Source: Variovorax sp. YR216 (GTDB lineage Bacteria; Pseudomonadota; Gammaproteobacteria; Burkholderiales; Burkholderiaceae_C). Taken from it: a DNA stretch of 39,742 bases. The DNA is taken from positions 1-39,742 of the forward strand of contig NZ_FNRO01000032.1 of the NCBI RefSeq assembly GCF_900107745.1, in the 5' to 3' direction. Shown piece after piece: positions 1 to 7,717 of this stretch. The stretch's first letter is position 1. Each line of letters starts with the position of its first letter. The notes under the pieces were generated by a model, which was given only the letters and a program-made list of their open reading frames with translations, made no database searches and had not been told where the DNA came from. The position numbers and the translations under genes are program-made.

Positions 1-96
1 AGGCCAATTGCCTCGCTCCTCAACATAGACAGGGGCGCAATGTTTGCCATCACCGCAGCGTTAGCGGCGGGCTACCGCGCGAGCGGTTTAGTCCAT

Positions 97-192
97 GGGC
101 ACGTACCCACCCATCCACCCTGCCCTCCGGAAGGACGCTTTACGCTGCAGAACGGCATTCCCCGGTCTGCCTTTCGACGGCAATTCCGGGCC
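97..192 (+). repeat. Dispersed intergenic repeat, copy A
   Basis: This segment starts at GGGCACGTACCC and ends at GGCAATTCCGGGCC. It is nearly identical to 18254-18350, with only a few differences over about 96 bases, and related to 34741-34820, 24353-24460 and 7273-7346. All five copies have the same orientation and lie between genes. An open frame runs through it into the hemerythrin gene, but the match to other intergenic copies shows that this frame is fortuitous. The family is not identified. Confidence 0.8.
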
Positions 193-457
193 TTTTGCTG
201 CCGGTCGGACCGTTCCGTCAAATGTCCGCAATGAAATAAACCTGTCCTCGCAGACGGCCCCAGCCTGCAGCCGATGGGTGCGCAGGCTTTGGGGCCGGAG
301 GGCCGGGCCGGACTCGTCAGTCGCATCACGCCGACACCGAGCGGCCATGGTCCGGAACGCATCCTCTTCGGCCCCCAAGGCCTCGCGGCGACCTCCTACG
401 CGGCGTGATGATCGAGGGTTGCACGCTGGCGCTCCTCGAACCCAACTGGAGTCCAAG

Positions 458-952
458 ATGCCCACCACCAAACGCGCCCAGCCCGACGCCTGCAGCCTGC
501 TGGATGCAGACCATCGGCTAGTCAAGAAGCTGTTCAAGGCCTACGAGGAGTTGGCCAAGTCGAAAGCCGCGATCGCCTCACAGAAGAAACGAGACCTGGC
601 CAACGAGATTTGCGCGGAGCTCTCCGTGCACGCGCGGATTGAGGAAGAAATCTTCTATCCGGCGCTCCGCGAAGCGCTCAGGGAAACCGACCTCGTCGAT
701 GAAGCCGAGGTCGAGCACGCGACCGCGAAAGACCTGATCGCCCAGATACAGGAAGCAGCGGAGGTGGATGACATGTTCGACGCCAAGGTGACGGTGCTCG
801 GCGAATACATCGACCACCATGTCAAGGAGGAACGCAACGAGATGTTCGTCAAGGCGCGCGCGGCGCATGGGCTGGACCTCGTCGCCATGCGCGAAGAATT
901 GGCCGCCCGCAAGGAAGAGTTGATGGCGGAACTCTCAGGCGCAATCCCTTGA
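458..952 (+). CDS. Hemerythrin HHE domain protein
   Basis: This 164-residue cytoplasmic protein is a four-helix hemerythrin-like domain, expected to bind a di-iron centre. Members of the family sense or scavenge oxygen, NO or peroxide, or act in iron-sulfur repair. Candidate ligands are His19 in the DADHR motif, His58 and Glu62 in VHARIEEE, His87 in EVEH, and His120/His121 with Glu125 in DHHVKEE. The ATG at 458 is chosen because a GGAG lies 6 bases upstream. The longer frame, opening near 95, runs through repeat copy A and reads as low-complexity Arg/Pro/Ser. No signal peptide is visible. The gene stands alone, and the next one downstream lies more than 200 bases away. The ligand pattern makes the family call firm; the physiological role is not deducible here. 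Confidence 0.88.
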   Translation: MPTTKRAQPDACSLLDADHRLVKKLFKAYEELAKSKAAIASQKKRDLANEICAELSVHARIEEEIFYPALREALRETDLVDEAEVEHATAKDLIAQIQEAAEVDDMFDAKVTVLGEYIDHHVKEERNEMFVKARAAHGLDLVAMREELAARKEELMAELSGAIP

Positions 953-1175
953 CACGTGCGATCGGGTCCCAGGCAGCTCATCGAGTCTCGGGGCCATTTG
1001 GCCCACACGTTGCCGAATCGCGGGGCGCAGTGACGTCGGGCAGTGGCATGAGCTCCATTCCGGAACCGCGGCACACAAGACCTGCATCAACTCATTTGCC
1101 ATCGCTTCATCGCTCTGTGCGATGGGTCGATGAACGGTGAACTTCAGGCTACCCCATCAATGTCTGAATACACTG

Positions 1176-1424
1176 ATGTACAAGATCCTGATCGCGCTCG
1201 TCGCCTCGCCGACTACCCTGACTGCAAGTGCCCAACTGGATAACGCTGCTTCGGAGGCCACAGCCGCGACAAAGCACAAGATCGACGAGAAGCGCGCGGA
1301 CAGCAAGGCCAGGAAGAGCGGCCCCGTCGGCAAGGCCATCAACAACGTCAAGTCCGGCTATCACAAGAACAAGTCCAGGAACTCTGCCGACAAGGCCAAG
1401 CAGGCTTTGAAGGACGCTGGTTGA
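1176..1424 (+). CDS. Small secreted Lys/Ala-rich hypothetical protein
   Basis: This 82-residue protein begins with a short hydrophobic stretch ending in TASA, a plausible signal peptide with cleavage before QLDN. The mature part of about 64 residues is highly charged, rich in Lys, Ala, Asn and Ser, and predicted helical or disordered. A GTG start at 1137 would add 13 residues and hide the signal peptide, so the ATG at 1176 is preferred, although no strong ribosome-binding site is seen for either. Small periplasmic proteins of this composition occur in Burkholderiales without known function. It precedes a membrane protein by 22 bases and may be co-transcribed with it. Confidence 0.55.
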   Translation: MYKILIALVASPTTLTASAQLDNAASEATAATKHKIDEKRADSKARKSGPVGKAINNVKSGYHKNKSRNSADKAKQALKDAG

Positions 1425-1446
1425 TGGCAACTCGAGATCCTTGGCC

Positions 1447-1947
1447 ATGAAACTGCTGCTTGGCGTCTATTCGGCGATCCATGCATTCATGGCGGCTTTG
1501 TTCGCCATCGCCGCGGTAATGCTGATCGCGATCGCCGCGCGAATGGCTTGGACGGCATTCGTCAACGAGTTGAACACTTCATCGGCGGAAACCATCATCG
1601 AGGCCATGGGCCTGCTCGCCGCCGCAGTGGTCGCGTTGCAGATCTCCCAGACCATCGCGGAAGAGGAGGTCATCCGCGACGCGCACATCAGTGCGCCCAC
1701 TCGCGTGCGACGGTTTCTTTCGCGCTTCATGGTTGTGATCGTCGTGGCGGTGGCGGTCGAAGGGCTGGTTGCCACCTTCAAGGCGCGTCAGGCCCCGTCG
1801 CTGCTCCTCTACGCTGCCGCGACGTTGTGCTCCGTCGGCGTGATCCTTGCTGGCTGGGGACTCTTCGTTCGGCTCAATCGCTATGCGGAAGAACTGGAGC
1901 CGGAGGCCATGGCCGAGGCAAAGCGGGAAGACGCCAAGTTGAAGTAG
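1447..1947 (+). CDS. Conserved inner-membrane protein of unknown function
   Basis: This 166-residue protein has about four transmembrane segments: roughly residues 5-32, 52-70, 95-112 and 120-142. It ends in a charged, acidic-basic helical tail facing the cytoplasm. The stretch around residues 55-75 reads as a helix leading into an acidic turn with consecutive Glu. I do not recognise a named family. The ATG at 1447 is preferred to an upstream TTG two codons earlier. It is convergent with the esterase gene, whose stop lies 22 bases downstream on the other strand, and no terminator hairpin is evident between them. Confidence 0.65.
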   Translation: MKLLLGVYSAIHAFMAALFAIAAVMLIAIAARMAWTAFVNELNTSSAETIIEAMGLLAAAVVALQISQTIAEEEVIRDAHISAPTRVRRFLSRFMVVIVVAVAVEGLVATFKARQAPSLLLYAAATLCSVGVILAGWGLFVRLNRYAEELEPEAMAEAKREDAKLK

Positions 1948-1969
1948 TCCACATCGCGTCTCCTGGCCT

Positions 1970-2977
1970 TCATCGAGCCCGAAACTGCTTTGCCGCAAAC
2001 GCCCAGGCCATGCGGGACGCATCGGGTCCCCGCCCATCGCTGTAGGGCTGCTTGGCTGCGCCGCCGCTCCACGCATGTCCGAGACGCGCGATCTCGACCA
2101 GCGTGGCCACTGAGCTTCCCTTGCGTTTGAATTCGGTGATGCTCGTCGGATACCGATTGCCCCTCTGCACGCTGCGCTCCTTGACGGCCGTGGCGCCTGC
2201 CGCGGCGGCCCACGCCTGAGCCGCCGCATGGCCATTGCTGGAGGCCACCACCCGGTCCAGGCCGCCGTGGATCACCATCAACGGGGGCCACGACGCGGCC
2301 AGGGTCGCTGGCGTCGCGAGCAGCGGCTTCGTCGATCGCTGGCCAACCATCGCGCCTATCGCGGAAAGGGTTGAATGCGCTGTCCCCGGCGGGATGCCCG
2401 AATGCATCACTACCGCCCTGAAGCGCTCCGGGTGCCTGCTCGCCATCAGCGCAGCCATGCTGGCGCCGGCCGAGAGTCCCGCGACCGCAACGCGCGCGCG
2501 GTCCACTGGGTACATCAGGCACACCTGGTCGATGGCCTTCATGATCAGCGCGACCTCGCCATACGCGCGCCCGGCGGAAGTGTCGAACCAGTTCCAGCAG
2601 CCCTGCGCGTTGGACACCCGGTCCTGCTCCGGATAGAGCACGAGGAATCGCTCGCGCGCCGCAACGCGGTTCATCCGGGTGCTGGTTGCGAAGCTCTTGG
2701 CGTCCTGCAAGCAGCCGTGCAGCATGACCATCAGCGGCAATCGCTCCCCGACCTTGACGCCAGGCGGCCTGTAGAGCCGGAAGCGACGCATTCCCGTCGC
2801 GCCCATCGCCACGCCTGAAATCCATTGCCCTACGCCGGCCGGCGGGCGGCGCTTGTCGATCGCCGACTTGACGACACCATCGACGACCCGCGCGTTCACT
2901 CGCTGGCTGGTGAGAGCAAACGCCGAGACGCTGCGTGCAAGGATCCCGGTCCAGGTGAGCTTCTTGCGCCTGACCAT
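1970..2977 (-). CDS. PHB-depolymerase-family alpha/beta esterase
   Basis: This 335-residue serine hydrolase belongs to the Esterase_phb/LpqC-type family, whose members hydrolyse polyhydroxybutyrate, feruloyl or acetyl esters. The oxyanion region is MLHGC (residues 85-89). The nucleophile is Ser169 in GLSAG, the acid is probably Asp241 in HGGLD, and the base is His301 in GHAWSGG. The N-terminus is basic and lacks a clear cleavable signal peptide, which would fit an intracellular enzyme, but a weakly hydrophobic stretch at residues 10-22 leaves this open. Its ATG directly follows the TGA of the upstream 69-residue gene, so translation is probably coupled. Substrate is inferred only at family level. 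Confidence 0.85.
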   Translation of the reverse strand: MVRRKKLTWTGILARSVSAFALTSQRVNARVVDGVVKSAIDKRRPPAGVGQWISGVAMGATGMRRFRLYRPPGVKVGERLPLMVMLHGCLQDAKSFATSTRMNRVAARERFLVLYPEQDRVSNAQGCWNWFDTSAGRAYGEVALIMKAIDQVCLMYPVDRARVAVAGLSAGASMAALMASRHPERFRAVVMHSGIPPGTAHSTLSAIGAMVGQRSTKPLLATPATLAASWPPLMVIHGGLDRVVASSNGHAAAQAWAAAAGATAVKERSVQRGNRYPTSITEFKRKGSSVATLVEIARLGHAWSGGAAKQPYSDGRGPDASRMAWAFAAKQFRAR

Positions 2978-3187
2978 TCAGCGGCGCCTTCGCTTCTTGG
3001 CGAGTGCCTTAGTGGCGGTCTTGCCGCTCCAGAAATCAACGACCTGACGTACCGCATTCGCCTGGGCCGCAGCGACTTGACGCTTCGCAGCTCCGGCCAC
3101 TTGCCCGCGGGTCGCGTTCATCGCCTTGTTTGAGGAACTGAGCCAAACGCTCATCAGCGGGTTCTTCTTCGTCCAGGGATTGCTCAT
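2978..3187 (-). CDS. Small basic protein coupled to the PHB esterase
   Basis: This 69-residue protein starts SNPWTKKNPLMSVWL, continues as an Ala/Gln-rich amphipathic helix and ends in a run of Lys and Arg (KKRRRR). Similar small proteins often sit directly before PHB-depolymerase-like genes in Burkholderiales. The helix and context suggest a granule- or polymer-associated, phasin-like role, but this is inference. The ATG at 3187 has a GAGAG about 6 bases upstream and is preferred to an in-frame start at 3214. The stop codon abuts the ATG of the esterase, which indicates translational coupling. Confidence 0.65.
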   Translation of the reverse strand: MSNPWTKKNPLMSVWLSSSNKAMNATRGQVAGAAKRQVAAAQANAVRQVVDFWSGKTATKALAKKRRRR

Positions 3188-3407
3188 TGCGTCTCTCGGT
3201 GACCAGAAGGTCATCGCATAGCAGTCTGGCAGCGCACGAATTGCGGCGGGGCAGCATTTGGCGCGATCGGAGGTCGCTCGTGTCCTACGTCATGCGAGGT
3301 CTGACTTGAACTCCGTCGTCTATGCCGTCTGTTCACCTGTGCGACCGGAACCGGTCATAGGCCAAGCCGCCATCTTCGACTGCTCCTGGCCGTGAGCCGC
3401 TCTAGCC

Positions 3408-3830
3408 CTAGAACCACATCATCCCTAGGTTTGCGGCGCAAGCTCGGTCGAGGAAGTCGCGCAGAGACTTGATGTCAGCCTGTGCTTCCTGCGCAAGTTC
3501 GTCCTCATCACTCCCCGTCTCCAGAGCATAGGCCCGTGCCCGTTCTTCCACTGTGGTCAGGTCCAAGTCGCGCAGTGCCGCCCGGAGCCCAACTACCTCC
3601 GCCGCTCGAAAGGCGTGGGCATGCCCAACCCCCACCTCGCCAAGTTCGACCGCCAGCCCCAACATTTCTCCCCGGTAACGGCCGCCGACATTCGGAGAGT
3701 TGGTGACGCCGTCGAGCTTGGAGGTAGTTCCTTTGAGGATGAAATAGAGCCCGCCCCTCGAGTACAGCATCGTGCACGCGGCTTCCGATTCTGGCCAGAC
3801 GCATCCGACTTTTTCATCCTTGGAGTCCAT
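3408..3830 (-). CDS. Hypothetical protein, 140 aa
   Basis: This is a single acidic soluble protein with no signal peptide or membrane segment. The N-terminal half has a CVWPESEAAC segment followed by a Gly-rich stretch predicted as beta. The C-terminal half (from about residue 65) is a helical region rich in Glu, Ala, Leu and Arg. I do not recognise the family. The ribosome-binding site is weak. Amino-acid composition and length support a real gene more than the overlapping frames on the other strand do. It is separated from the esterase pair by about 220 bases and is divergent from the CsbD gene. Confidence 0.45.
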   Translation of the reverse strand: MDSKDEKVGCVWPESEAACTMLYSRGGLYFILKGTTSKLDGVTNSPNVGGRYRGEMLGLAVELGEVGVGHAHAFRAAEVVGLRAALRDLDLTTVEERARAYALETGSDEDELAQEAQADIKSLRDFLDRACAANLGMMWF

Positions 3831-3851
3831 CCGTCCAACAGCGACATCTCT

Positions 3852-3890
3852 GGTTGAGGCTTCAGACCAAGGAGGGGCTTGGTCTCAACC
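3852..3890. other. Strong imperfect hairpin in a divergent intergenic region
   Basis: GACCAAG at 3865-3871 pairs with CTTGGTC at 3878-3884 around a six-base loop. GGTTGA at 3852-3857 can extend the stem with TCAACC at 3885-3890 across a bulge. No T-tract follows on either strand, so it is not a classical terminator. It lies just upstream of the 140-aa minus-strand gene and about 165 bases upstream of the CsbD gene, where it may be a regulatory or transcript-stability structure. Confidence 0.55.
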
Positions 3891-3924
3891 GGATGAAAGG
3901 TTGTACGGCTGCCTCAATGGCGCT

Positions 3925-3944
3925 CGTTTGATCCACGTCAAACG
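3925..3944. promoter_or_regulatory. FNR/CRP-type palindromic box upstream of csbD
   Basis: CGTTTGA and TCAAACG form a perfect 7-bp inverted repeat around a six-base spacer. The core reads TTGAT-CCAC-GTCAA, which fits the general FNR/Dnr pattern TTGAY-N4-RTCAA. The site is centred about 120 bases before the CsbD start codon, far enough for a promoter between them. It suggests control by an FNR-, Anr- or Dnr-type regulator in response to low oxygen or NO. This is seen directly as a motif; regulation is inferred. Confidence 0.6.
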
Positions 3945-4055
3945 ATGGATCCCCTTGTGTTCGGTAACGCACAGATGGCGCTCCGGCTTCGTCCTAGGCT
4001 GGTGCTGGTGGGCATTGCGATCGCTCATTTTGAAATCACAGCCAAGGAGAACCAC

Positions 4056-4277
4056 ATGAACTGGGACCGAATTCAGGGTAATTGGAAGCAGGTAACCGGC
4101 AAGGCAAAGACGCAATGGGGCAAGCTGACCGATGACGACTTGGACGTCATCTCCGGCCAGCGGGACCAGCTGGCCGGGAAGATTCAGGAGCGGTACGGTA
4201 TCGCGAAAGAGGAAGCCGAAAAGCAGCTCGACGAATGGCAAAGCAAGGCAACTGATTCGTGGTTCACAAAGAGCTAG
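4056..4277 (+). CDS. csbD: CsbD family stress-response protein
   Basis: This 73-residue protein is a complete CsbD-like domain, starting MNWDRIQGNWKQVTGK and continuing with TQWGKLTDDDLDVI and a final amphipathic helix rich in Glu and Lys. CsbD proteins are abundant, small, mostly helical general-stress proteins with no known catalytic activity. AAGGAGA at 4043-4050 lies 5 bases before the ATG, giving a strong ribosome-binding site that fixes the start. The FNR-type palindrome about 110 bases upstream suggests control by oxygen or NO. It heads a run of small stress-type genes reaching to about 4.96 kb. Confidence 0.93.
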   Translation: MNWDRIQGNWKQVTGKAKTQWGKLTDDDLDVISGQRDQLAGKIQERYGIAKEEAEKQLDEWQSKATDSWFTKS

Positions 4278-4358
4278 TGAAGACCAAGTCAATGCAATGG
4301 ATCCGGCAGAGCTCAACGCTTGGAAGCCGAATTCATAGACTCGAACCGGGAGAACCTC

Positions 4359-4517
4359 ATGACTTTAGGCACCATTCTGCTGATTGTTCTGATCCTTTTG
4401 CTGATCGGCGTCATTCCGAGTTGGCCCCACAGCAGAAGTTGGGGCTTCGCGCCCAGCGGCGTGCTCGGTTTTGTGGTGCTCGTCGTGATCGTGCTCTTGC
4501 TCCTTGGACGGATTTAG
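4359..4517 (+). CDS. DUF3309-type small membrane peptide
   Basis: This 52-residue hydrophobic peptide has two transmembrane helices, about residues 3-19 and 34-50, joined by a WPHSRSWGFAPSG loop. That loop, carrying Trp-Pro-His and Trp-Gly around a Ser-rich turn, is characteristic of the DUF3309 family. A GGGAG lies 6 bases upstream of the ATG at 4359. Function is unknown; genes of this family often accompany csbD and other stress genes in proteobacteria, as here. Confidence 0.8.
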   Translation: MTLGTILLIVLILLLIGVIPSWPHSRSWGFAPSGVLGFVVLVVIVLLLLGRI

Positions 4518-4576
4518 GGAGTTGTTGCGGGAGTGCGCCATTTCGCATTTCGACGTTTTGATTTTGAGAAGGTTTC

Positions 4577-4720
4577 ATGACCAAGATTTCCTTGTTCCAC
4601 GCCGCAGATGAGAAGCGCGATGCCGACTACAAGGTGGCGGTGGAAAAATGTGACGCTATGGCGGGCGACGCCAAGGGCAATTGCATAGCTGCTGCGAAGC
4701 AACGGTTCGGCAAGAACTGA
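4577..4720 (+). CDS. Small conserved protein with paired cysteines, 47 aa
   Basis: This short gene encodes 47 residues. After a short N-terminus comes an ADYKVAVEKCDAMAGDAK segment and then NCIAAAKQRFGKN. The two cysteines, 12 residues apart and flanked by Lys/Ala helices, resemble the tail of small periplasmic proteins common in Burkholderiales. Here the usual signal peptide is missing, so this may be a shortened copy. GAGAAGG at 4565-4571 is a good ribosome-binding site for the ATG at 4577, which supports translation. It lies about 60 bases after the DUF3309-type gene. Confidence 0.6.
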   Translation: MTKISLFHAADEKRDADYKVAVEKCDAMAGDAKGNCIAAAKQRFGKN

Positions 4721-4742
4721 AGTGACGCAGCGCAAGAGACCA

Positions 4743-4955
4743 ATGACCAGCCGCGAACTCCGGGTGGTCGTCAAGGAGTTTGGGCCGAGCGAATTCTCGT
4801 GGACGCTGGTAAGTAAGCAGAGCAGTGGCTGCCTTGAATGTGTCGTCGCGTCATCAAGTCGATTCCCGGACTACGACGGGGCACTTGATGCGGGCTTTGT
4901 AGCGCTTCGGGCGTTCTGCTCTTGTTTGCTCACCTCGAAGGCCTCGACAAGCTGA
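4743..4955 (+). CDS. Small hypothetical protein, 70 aa
   Basis: This soluble protein starts MTSRELRVVVKEFGPSEFSW. Its beta-rich first half and a YDGALDAGFVALRAF helix resemble small Burkholderiales proteins of unknown function that carry an alternating strand pattern and end in a helix. The last ten residues (CLLTSKASTS) do not look like the rest and could result from a late frameshift. A GTG at 4722 would extend it by 7 residues; the ATG at 4743 is preferred. It follows the 47-residue gene by 22 bases and may share its transcript. Confidence 0.45.
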   Translation: MTSRELRVVVKEFGPSEFSWTLVSKQSSGCLECVVASSSRFPDYDGALDAGFVALRAFCSCLLTSKASTS

Positions 4956-5065
4956 CCGTGAATGCCATGGACTATTTTGGCCGGACCTCACCGACGTGCA
5001 GACGACGCCCCGATGCCCCCGGCATTTCGACTTCGTCGAAACGGGGGCTGGTGAGGGAGGAGCCT

Positions 5066-6193
5066 ATGCATCGATTCATCTCCAACCATCGGGTCGAGCT
5101 CCTTGAACGGTGCAAGGCCAATTTCGCTCGGCGGCCCAGGCGAGCCAGTACGACCGCGCAGCTCGCCAACGGCATTCCGATTTTTCTGGACCAGTTGACG
5201 AGATCACTTCAAGCGCAGGAGAGCGGTGAAGTCGACGAGAGCTTCAGAATTTCAGGTACCGCTGGCGGTGACGCTGCTGCCTTCTTCGAAATGGGCCTGA
5301 GCGCTGCGGCGCATGGCAAGCAGCTGATGGAGCTCGGCTTTTCCGTCGATCAGGTGGTGCACGACTACGGTGACCTCTGCCAGGCCATCACGGACCTCGC
5401 CGTCGAACTCGATGCCCCGTTCTCCGTCGATGAGTTCCGCACCTTAAACCGTTGCCTCCACAACGCCATCGCTAATGCGGTCACTGAATTCGGCGTCCGG
5501 CGGGACGCCAGCGTCGCGCTTCAGCAGACCGCTGAGGAGAACGAGCGCCTTGGCGTGCTGGTGCATGAGCTACGGAACTATTTGCACACTGCAACGCTCG
5601 CATTCGCGGCCCTGGAATCCGGAAGGGTCACCGTCGGCGGTGCAACCGGCGCCGTGCTGAAAAGGAGCCTGACTTCGATGGTGGCCTTGCTCAACAGGTC
5701 GCTGTCTCAGGTCAGGGACGCAGTCGAAGCTCCTCAGGAGGCGGCCTTTTCGGTCGCGTTGTTCGTTGCGGAGGCCAGGAATGTCGTCTCGCTCGATGCG
5801 AGCACCAAGGGCTGCACGCTCTGCGTCCTCGACGTCGATGCCACGCTGGGCATCTCGGGCAATCGTGAGCGTCTCCTGGCGGCCTTGGTGAACCTGCTGC
5901 AGAATGCCCTGAAGTTCACTCACTCCCATACGGACGTCACCCTGAGCGCTCATGCCGAAGGCGACTATGTCTTGGTCGACGTCAAGGACCACTGCGGTGG
6001 ACTTCCTCCAGGAGCTACCGCGCGCATCTTCCAGCCCTTTGTCCAGGTCGGTGAGAACAAGAGCGGGTTGGGACTCGGTCTTTCCATCGCGCGACGAAGC
6101 GTGGAGGCTGACGGAGGTGCTTTGACCGTTCGGGACCTCCCTGGCACGGGATGCGTCTTCACCATCAGGCTTCCTCGCAGAACGCTTCACTAA
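5066..6193 (+). CDS. Soluble sensor histidine kinase, probable RsbRD_N domain
   Basis: This 375-residue kinase has no transmembrane segment. Residues 1-145 are helical, start MHRFISNHRVELLERC and look like the RsbRD N-terminal (RsbT co-antagonist) sensing domain. A short coiled linker leads to the phospho-acceptor His167 in VLVHELRNYLH. The ATPase domain has an N-box with Asn280 (NLLQNALKF), a G1-box with Asp308 (KDHCGGLPPG) and a G2-box GLGLGLSIA at 335-343. GGGAGGAG about 5 bases before the ATG at 5066 fixes the start, although the frame is open upstream to 4922. No response regulator lies next to it, so it is an orphan kinase. Its position beside CsbD-type genes suggests a stress-sensing role, which is inference. 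Confidence 0.88.
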   Translation: MHRFISNHRVELLERCKANFARRPRRASTTAQLANGIPIFLDQLTRSLQAQESGEVDESFRISGTAGGDAAAFFEMGLSAAAHGKQLMELGFSVDQVVHDYGDLCQAITDLAVELDAPFSVDEFRTLNRCLHNAIANAVTEFGVRRDASVALQQTAEENERLGVLVHELRNYLHTATLAFAALESGRVTVGGATGAVLKRSLTSMVALLNRSLSQVRDAVEAPQEAAFSVALFVAEARNVVSLDASTKGCTLCVLDVDATLGISGNRERLLAALVNLLQNALKFTHSHTDVTLSAHAEGDYVLVDVKDHCGGLPPGATARIFQPFVQVGENKSGLGLGLSIARRSVEADGGALTVRDLPGTGCVFTIRLPRRTLH

Positions 6194-6456
6194 CAGGTGT
6201 TCCCACGCCGTGGCAGGTGGCAGGTCTATCCAGCACGTGTCATCAAGATAGCCGACTTCCAATTCGGACGAGCGAAGGGGCAGAGCCGCGAGGGTCAGCT
6301 ATCTGGCGAATTCCGCGATGGGCCGACCGGCCGCTCTTGGCCGGGTGCCGGCGCTCAGTCTCGGAAGACGAAGTTCACCGGAAATTCTGTCCGCCCTGCG
6401 CCGCGCTGGGCGTGCCACCAAGCGGGCGGCGACGCTGACTCGGCGTCAATGACTTG

Positions 6457-7029
6457 CTAAACGGCATCCACCGCACCTCCTTTGTGCACCTCGTAGCGCA
6501 ACTCCGCCATGCCAGTGCCCATCTGATGAACGGAAACCAAGCTCAGACTTGGACTGAGCACTCTTCGGGGGAACAACGGCTTGCCCCTGGCGAGGGTAGC
6601 CGACCCAATCTGGACGATGAGTTCATCAAGTAGACCGGCATCGTGGAACTGACCAGCGATGTCGCCACCTCCAACAATCCAAATGTTCATGTCGCCAGCA
6701 ACGGCCCGCATCTCAGTATGGACAGTTCGCACGTCGCCATTGACGAATCGGATGTCTGCGCCGTCGATTGCTGGAAGGCTGCGGCTAGTGAATATCCATG
6801 CCGGCTGACCATACGGCCACGCTGAGCCTGTCTCGGCGGCAACCTTTTCTCCATTGCGAACCATCCATTCGTAAGTCGCAGAGCCCATAGCCAAAGCGCC
6901 AACCTTTGATATGAACTCTGGATAGCTGGACTCATTCAGACTCCCGAGGGAAAAAAGCCACTCTAGTGAGTCGTCCTCGGTTGCAAGGAATCCATCAAGG
7001 CTTGCGGCCGTGTAGTACTGGGTCTTCAT
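6457..7029 (-). CDS. Dihydrofolate reductase family (RibD C-terminal-like) protein
   Basis: This 190-residue protein has the RibD_C/DHFR fold: an N-terminal strand MKTQYYTAASLDGF, a GALAMGSATYEWM segment, an IFTSR strand and the dinucleotide-binding WIVGGGDIAGQF loop at about residues 115-126, followed by LLDELIVQIG. Proteins of this kind are predicted NADPH-dependent reductases and are common in soil bacteria, usually with unknown substrate. The gene is monocistronic, on the minus strand, and convergent with the kinase gene across about 260 bases in which I see no gene. It is complete, and its length is typical of the family. Confidence 0.85.
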   Translation of the reverse strand: MKTQYYTAASLDGFLATEDDSLEWLFSLGSLNESSYPEFISKVGALAMGSATYEWMVRNGEKVAAETGSAWPYGQPAWIFTSRSLPAIDGADIRFVNGDVRTVHTEMRAVAGDMNIWIVGGGDIAGQFHDAGLLDELIVQIGSATLARGKPLFPRRVLSPSLSLVSVHQMGTGMAELRYEVHKGGAVDAV

Positions 7030-7240
7030 TGTTCGTCACAGAAGGATTTGAGTGGCGTCAGCGGCCGACGGGTTCTGGCCGGTTGACGTCCGTCACTAGA
7101 GGCGCGAGCGTCGAACTTCGGAATTTATACCTTGCGATGCGATGCTGAGGTATTAGGTGCGCCGCTCCTCGAGTCCCCTTGTTATATGCAAAGACCTGCC
7201 TTGAGGCGCGATTGGCCGACCGGCGGGAAGGTCCGGTCTC

Positions 7241-7346
7241 GGTCGAGGGCTCTAGTTCGACAAGCTCACGCAGATGTCTGCAATGGCACGAAGCCGCAGT
7301 CCGCCCCGCCCTCTTTAAAAACTGCACTCGCTGCACAACGGAATTC
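7241..7346 (+). repeat. Dispersed intergenic repeat, copy B
   Basis: This copy has the left part of the element, from GGGCTCTAGTTCGACAAGCTC to GCACAACGGAATTC, and matches 24321-24423 closely. The GCAGTCC/GGACTGC dyad that is perfect in copy D is degraded here (AAAACTGC). The 3' part seen in copies A, C and D is missing, replaced after 7346 by apparent gene debris. The orientation is the same as in the other copies. Confidence 0.75.
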
Positions 7347-7371
7347 GGTAGTGCGCCCCGCAGCTCGAACG

Positions 7372-7598
7372 CGAGTTGCGCGATCGCCTCGCCTACCAGG
7401 CCGGCTTGCTCCACGAATTCCTCGACCTTCCAGCGCCAGGGCGCGGGCGCCTGCGGACCGGGCGCCGTCGAGAAGGGAGTCAGCAGCCCCTCGGCGGGCA
7501 GCCGCGGCCGCCATGCAAGGCAGCGCGACTGCGATGGGCAACGCCGCTGCGGCAAGAGAAGGCTGTGGGCGTCCAGACCGGAATCCTGTGTTGTCCAT
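7372..7598 (-). pseudogene. Frameshifted remnant of a secreted protein (possibly DUF3047-like)
   Basis: The ATG at 7598 has a GAGAGGGG about 8 bases upstream and begins MDNTGFRSGRPQPSL followed by a hydrophobic AAALPIAVALPCMAA, a convincing signal peptide. Shortly after, this frame turns into Arg/Gly-rich noise, while the neighbouring frame continues sensibly as PAEGLLTPFSTAPGP then APAPWRW. A one-base shift near 7510 would join them. The joined N-terminus resembles exported DUF3047-type proteins, but this is only a suggestion. The reading is lost towards repeat copy B, so only the beginning of the gene is left. Confidence 0.35.
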
Positions 7599-7717
7599 GG
7601 TTGGGCCCCTCTCGCTGTTGATTGACGGTTGGGAAATGGGCGCAACGCCCGCCAAGACGGAGTTTGATGCAGAAGCGGCACAAGATAAATGCCCTACGAC
7701 GAGTGCCGCCGGGAACG

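Noticed and set aside
95..457. N-terminal extension of the hemerythrin protein
   Set aside because: It runs through an intergenic repeat found elsewhere and has biased composition, while the ATG at 458 has a proper ribosome-binding site.
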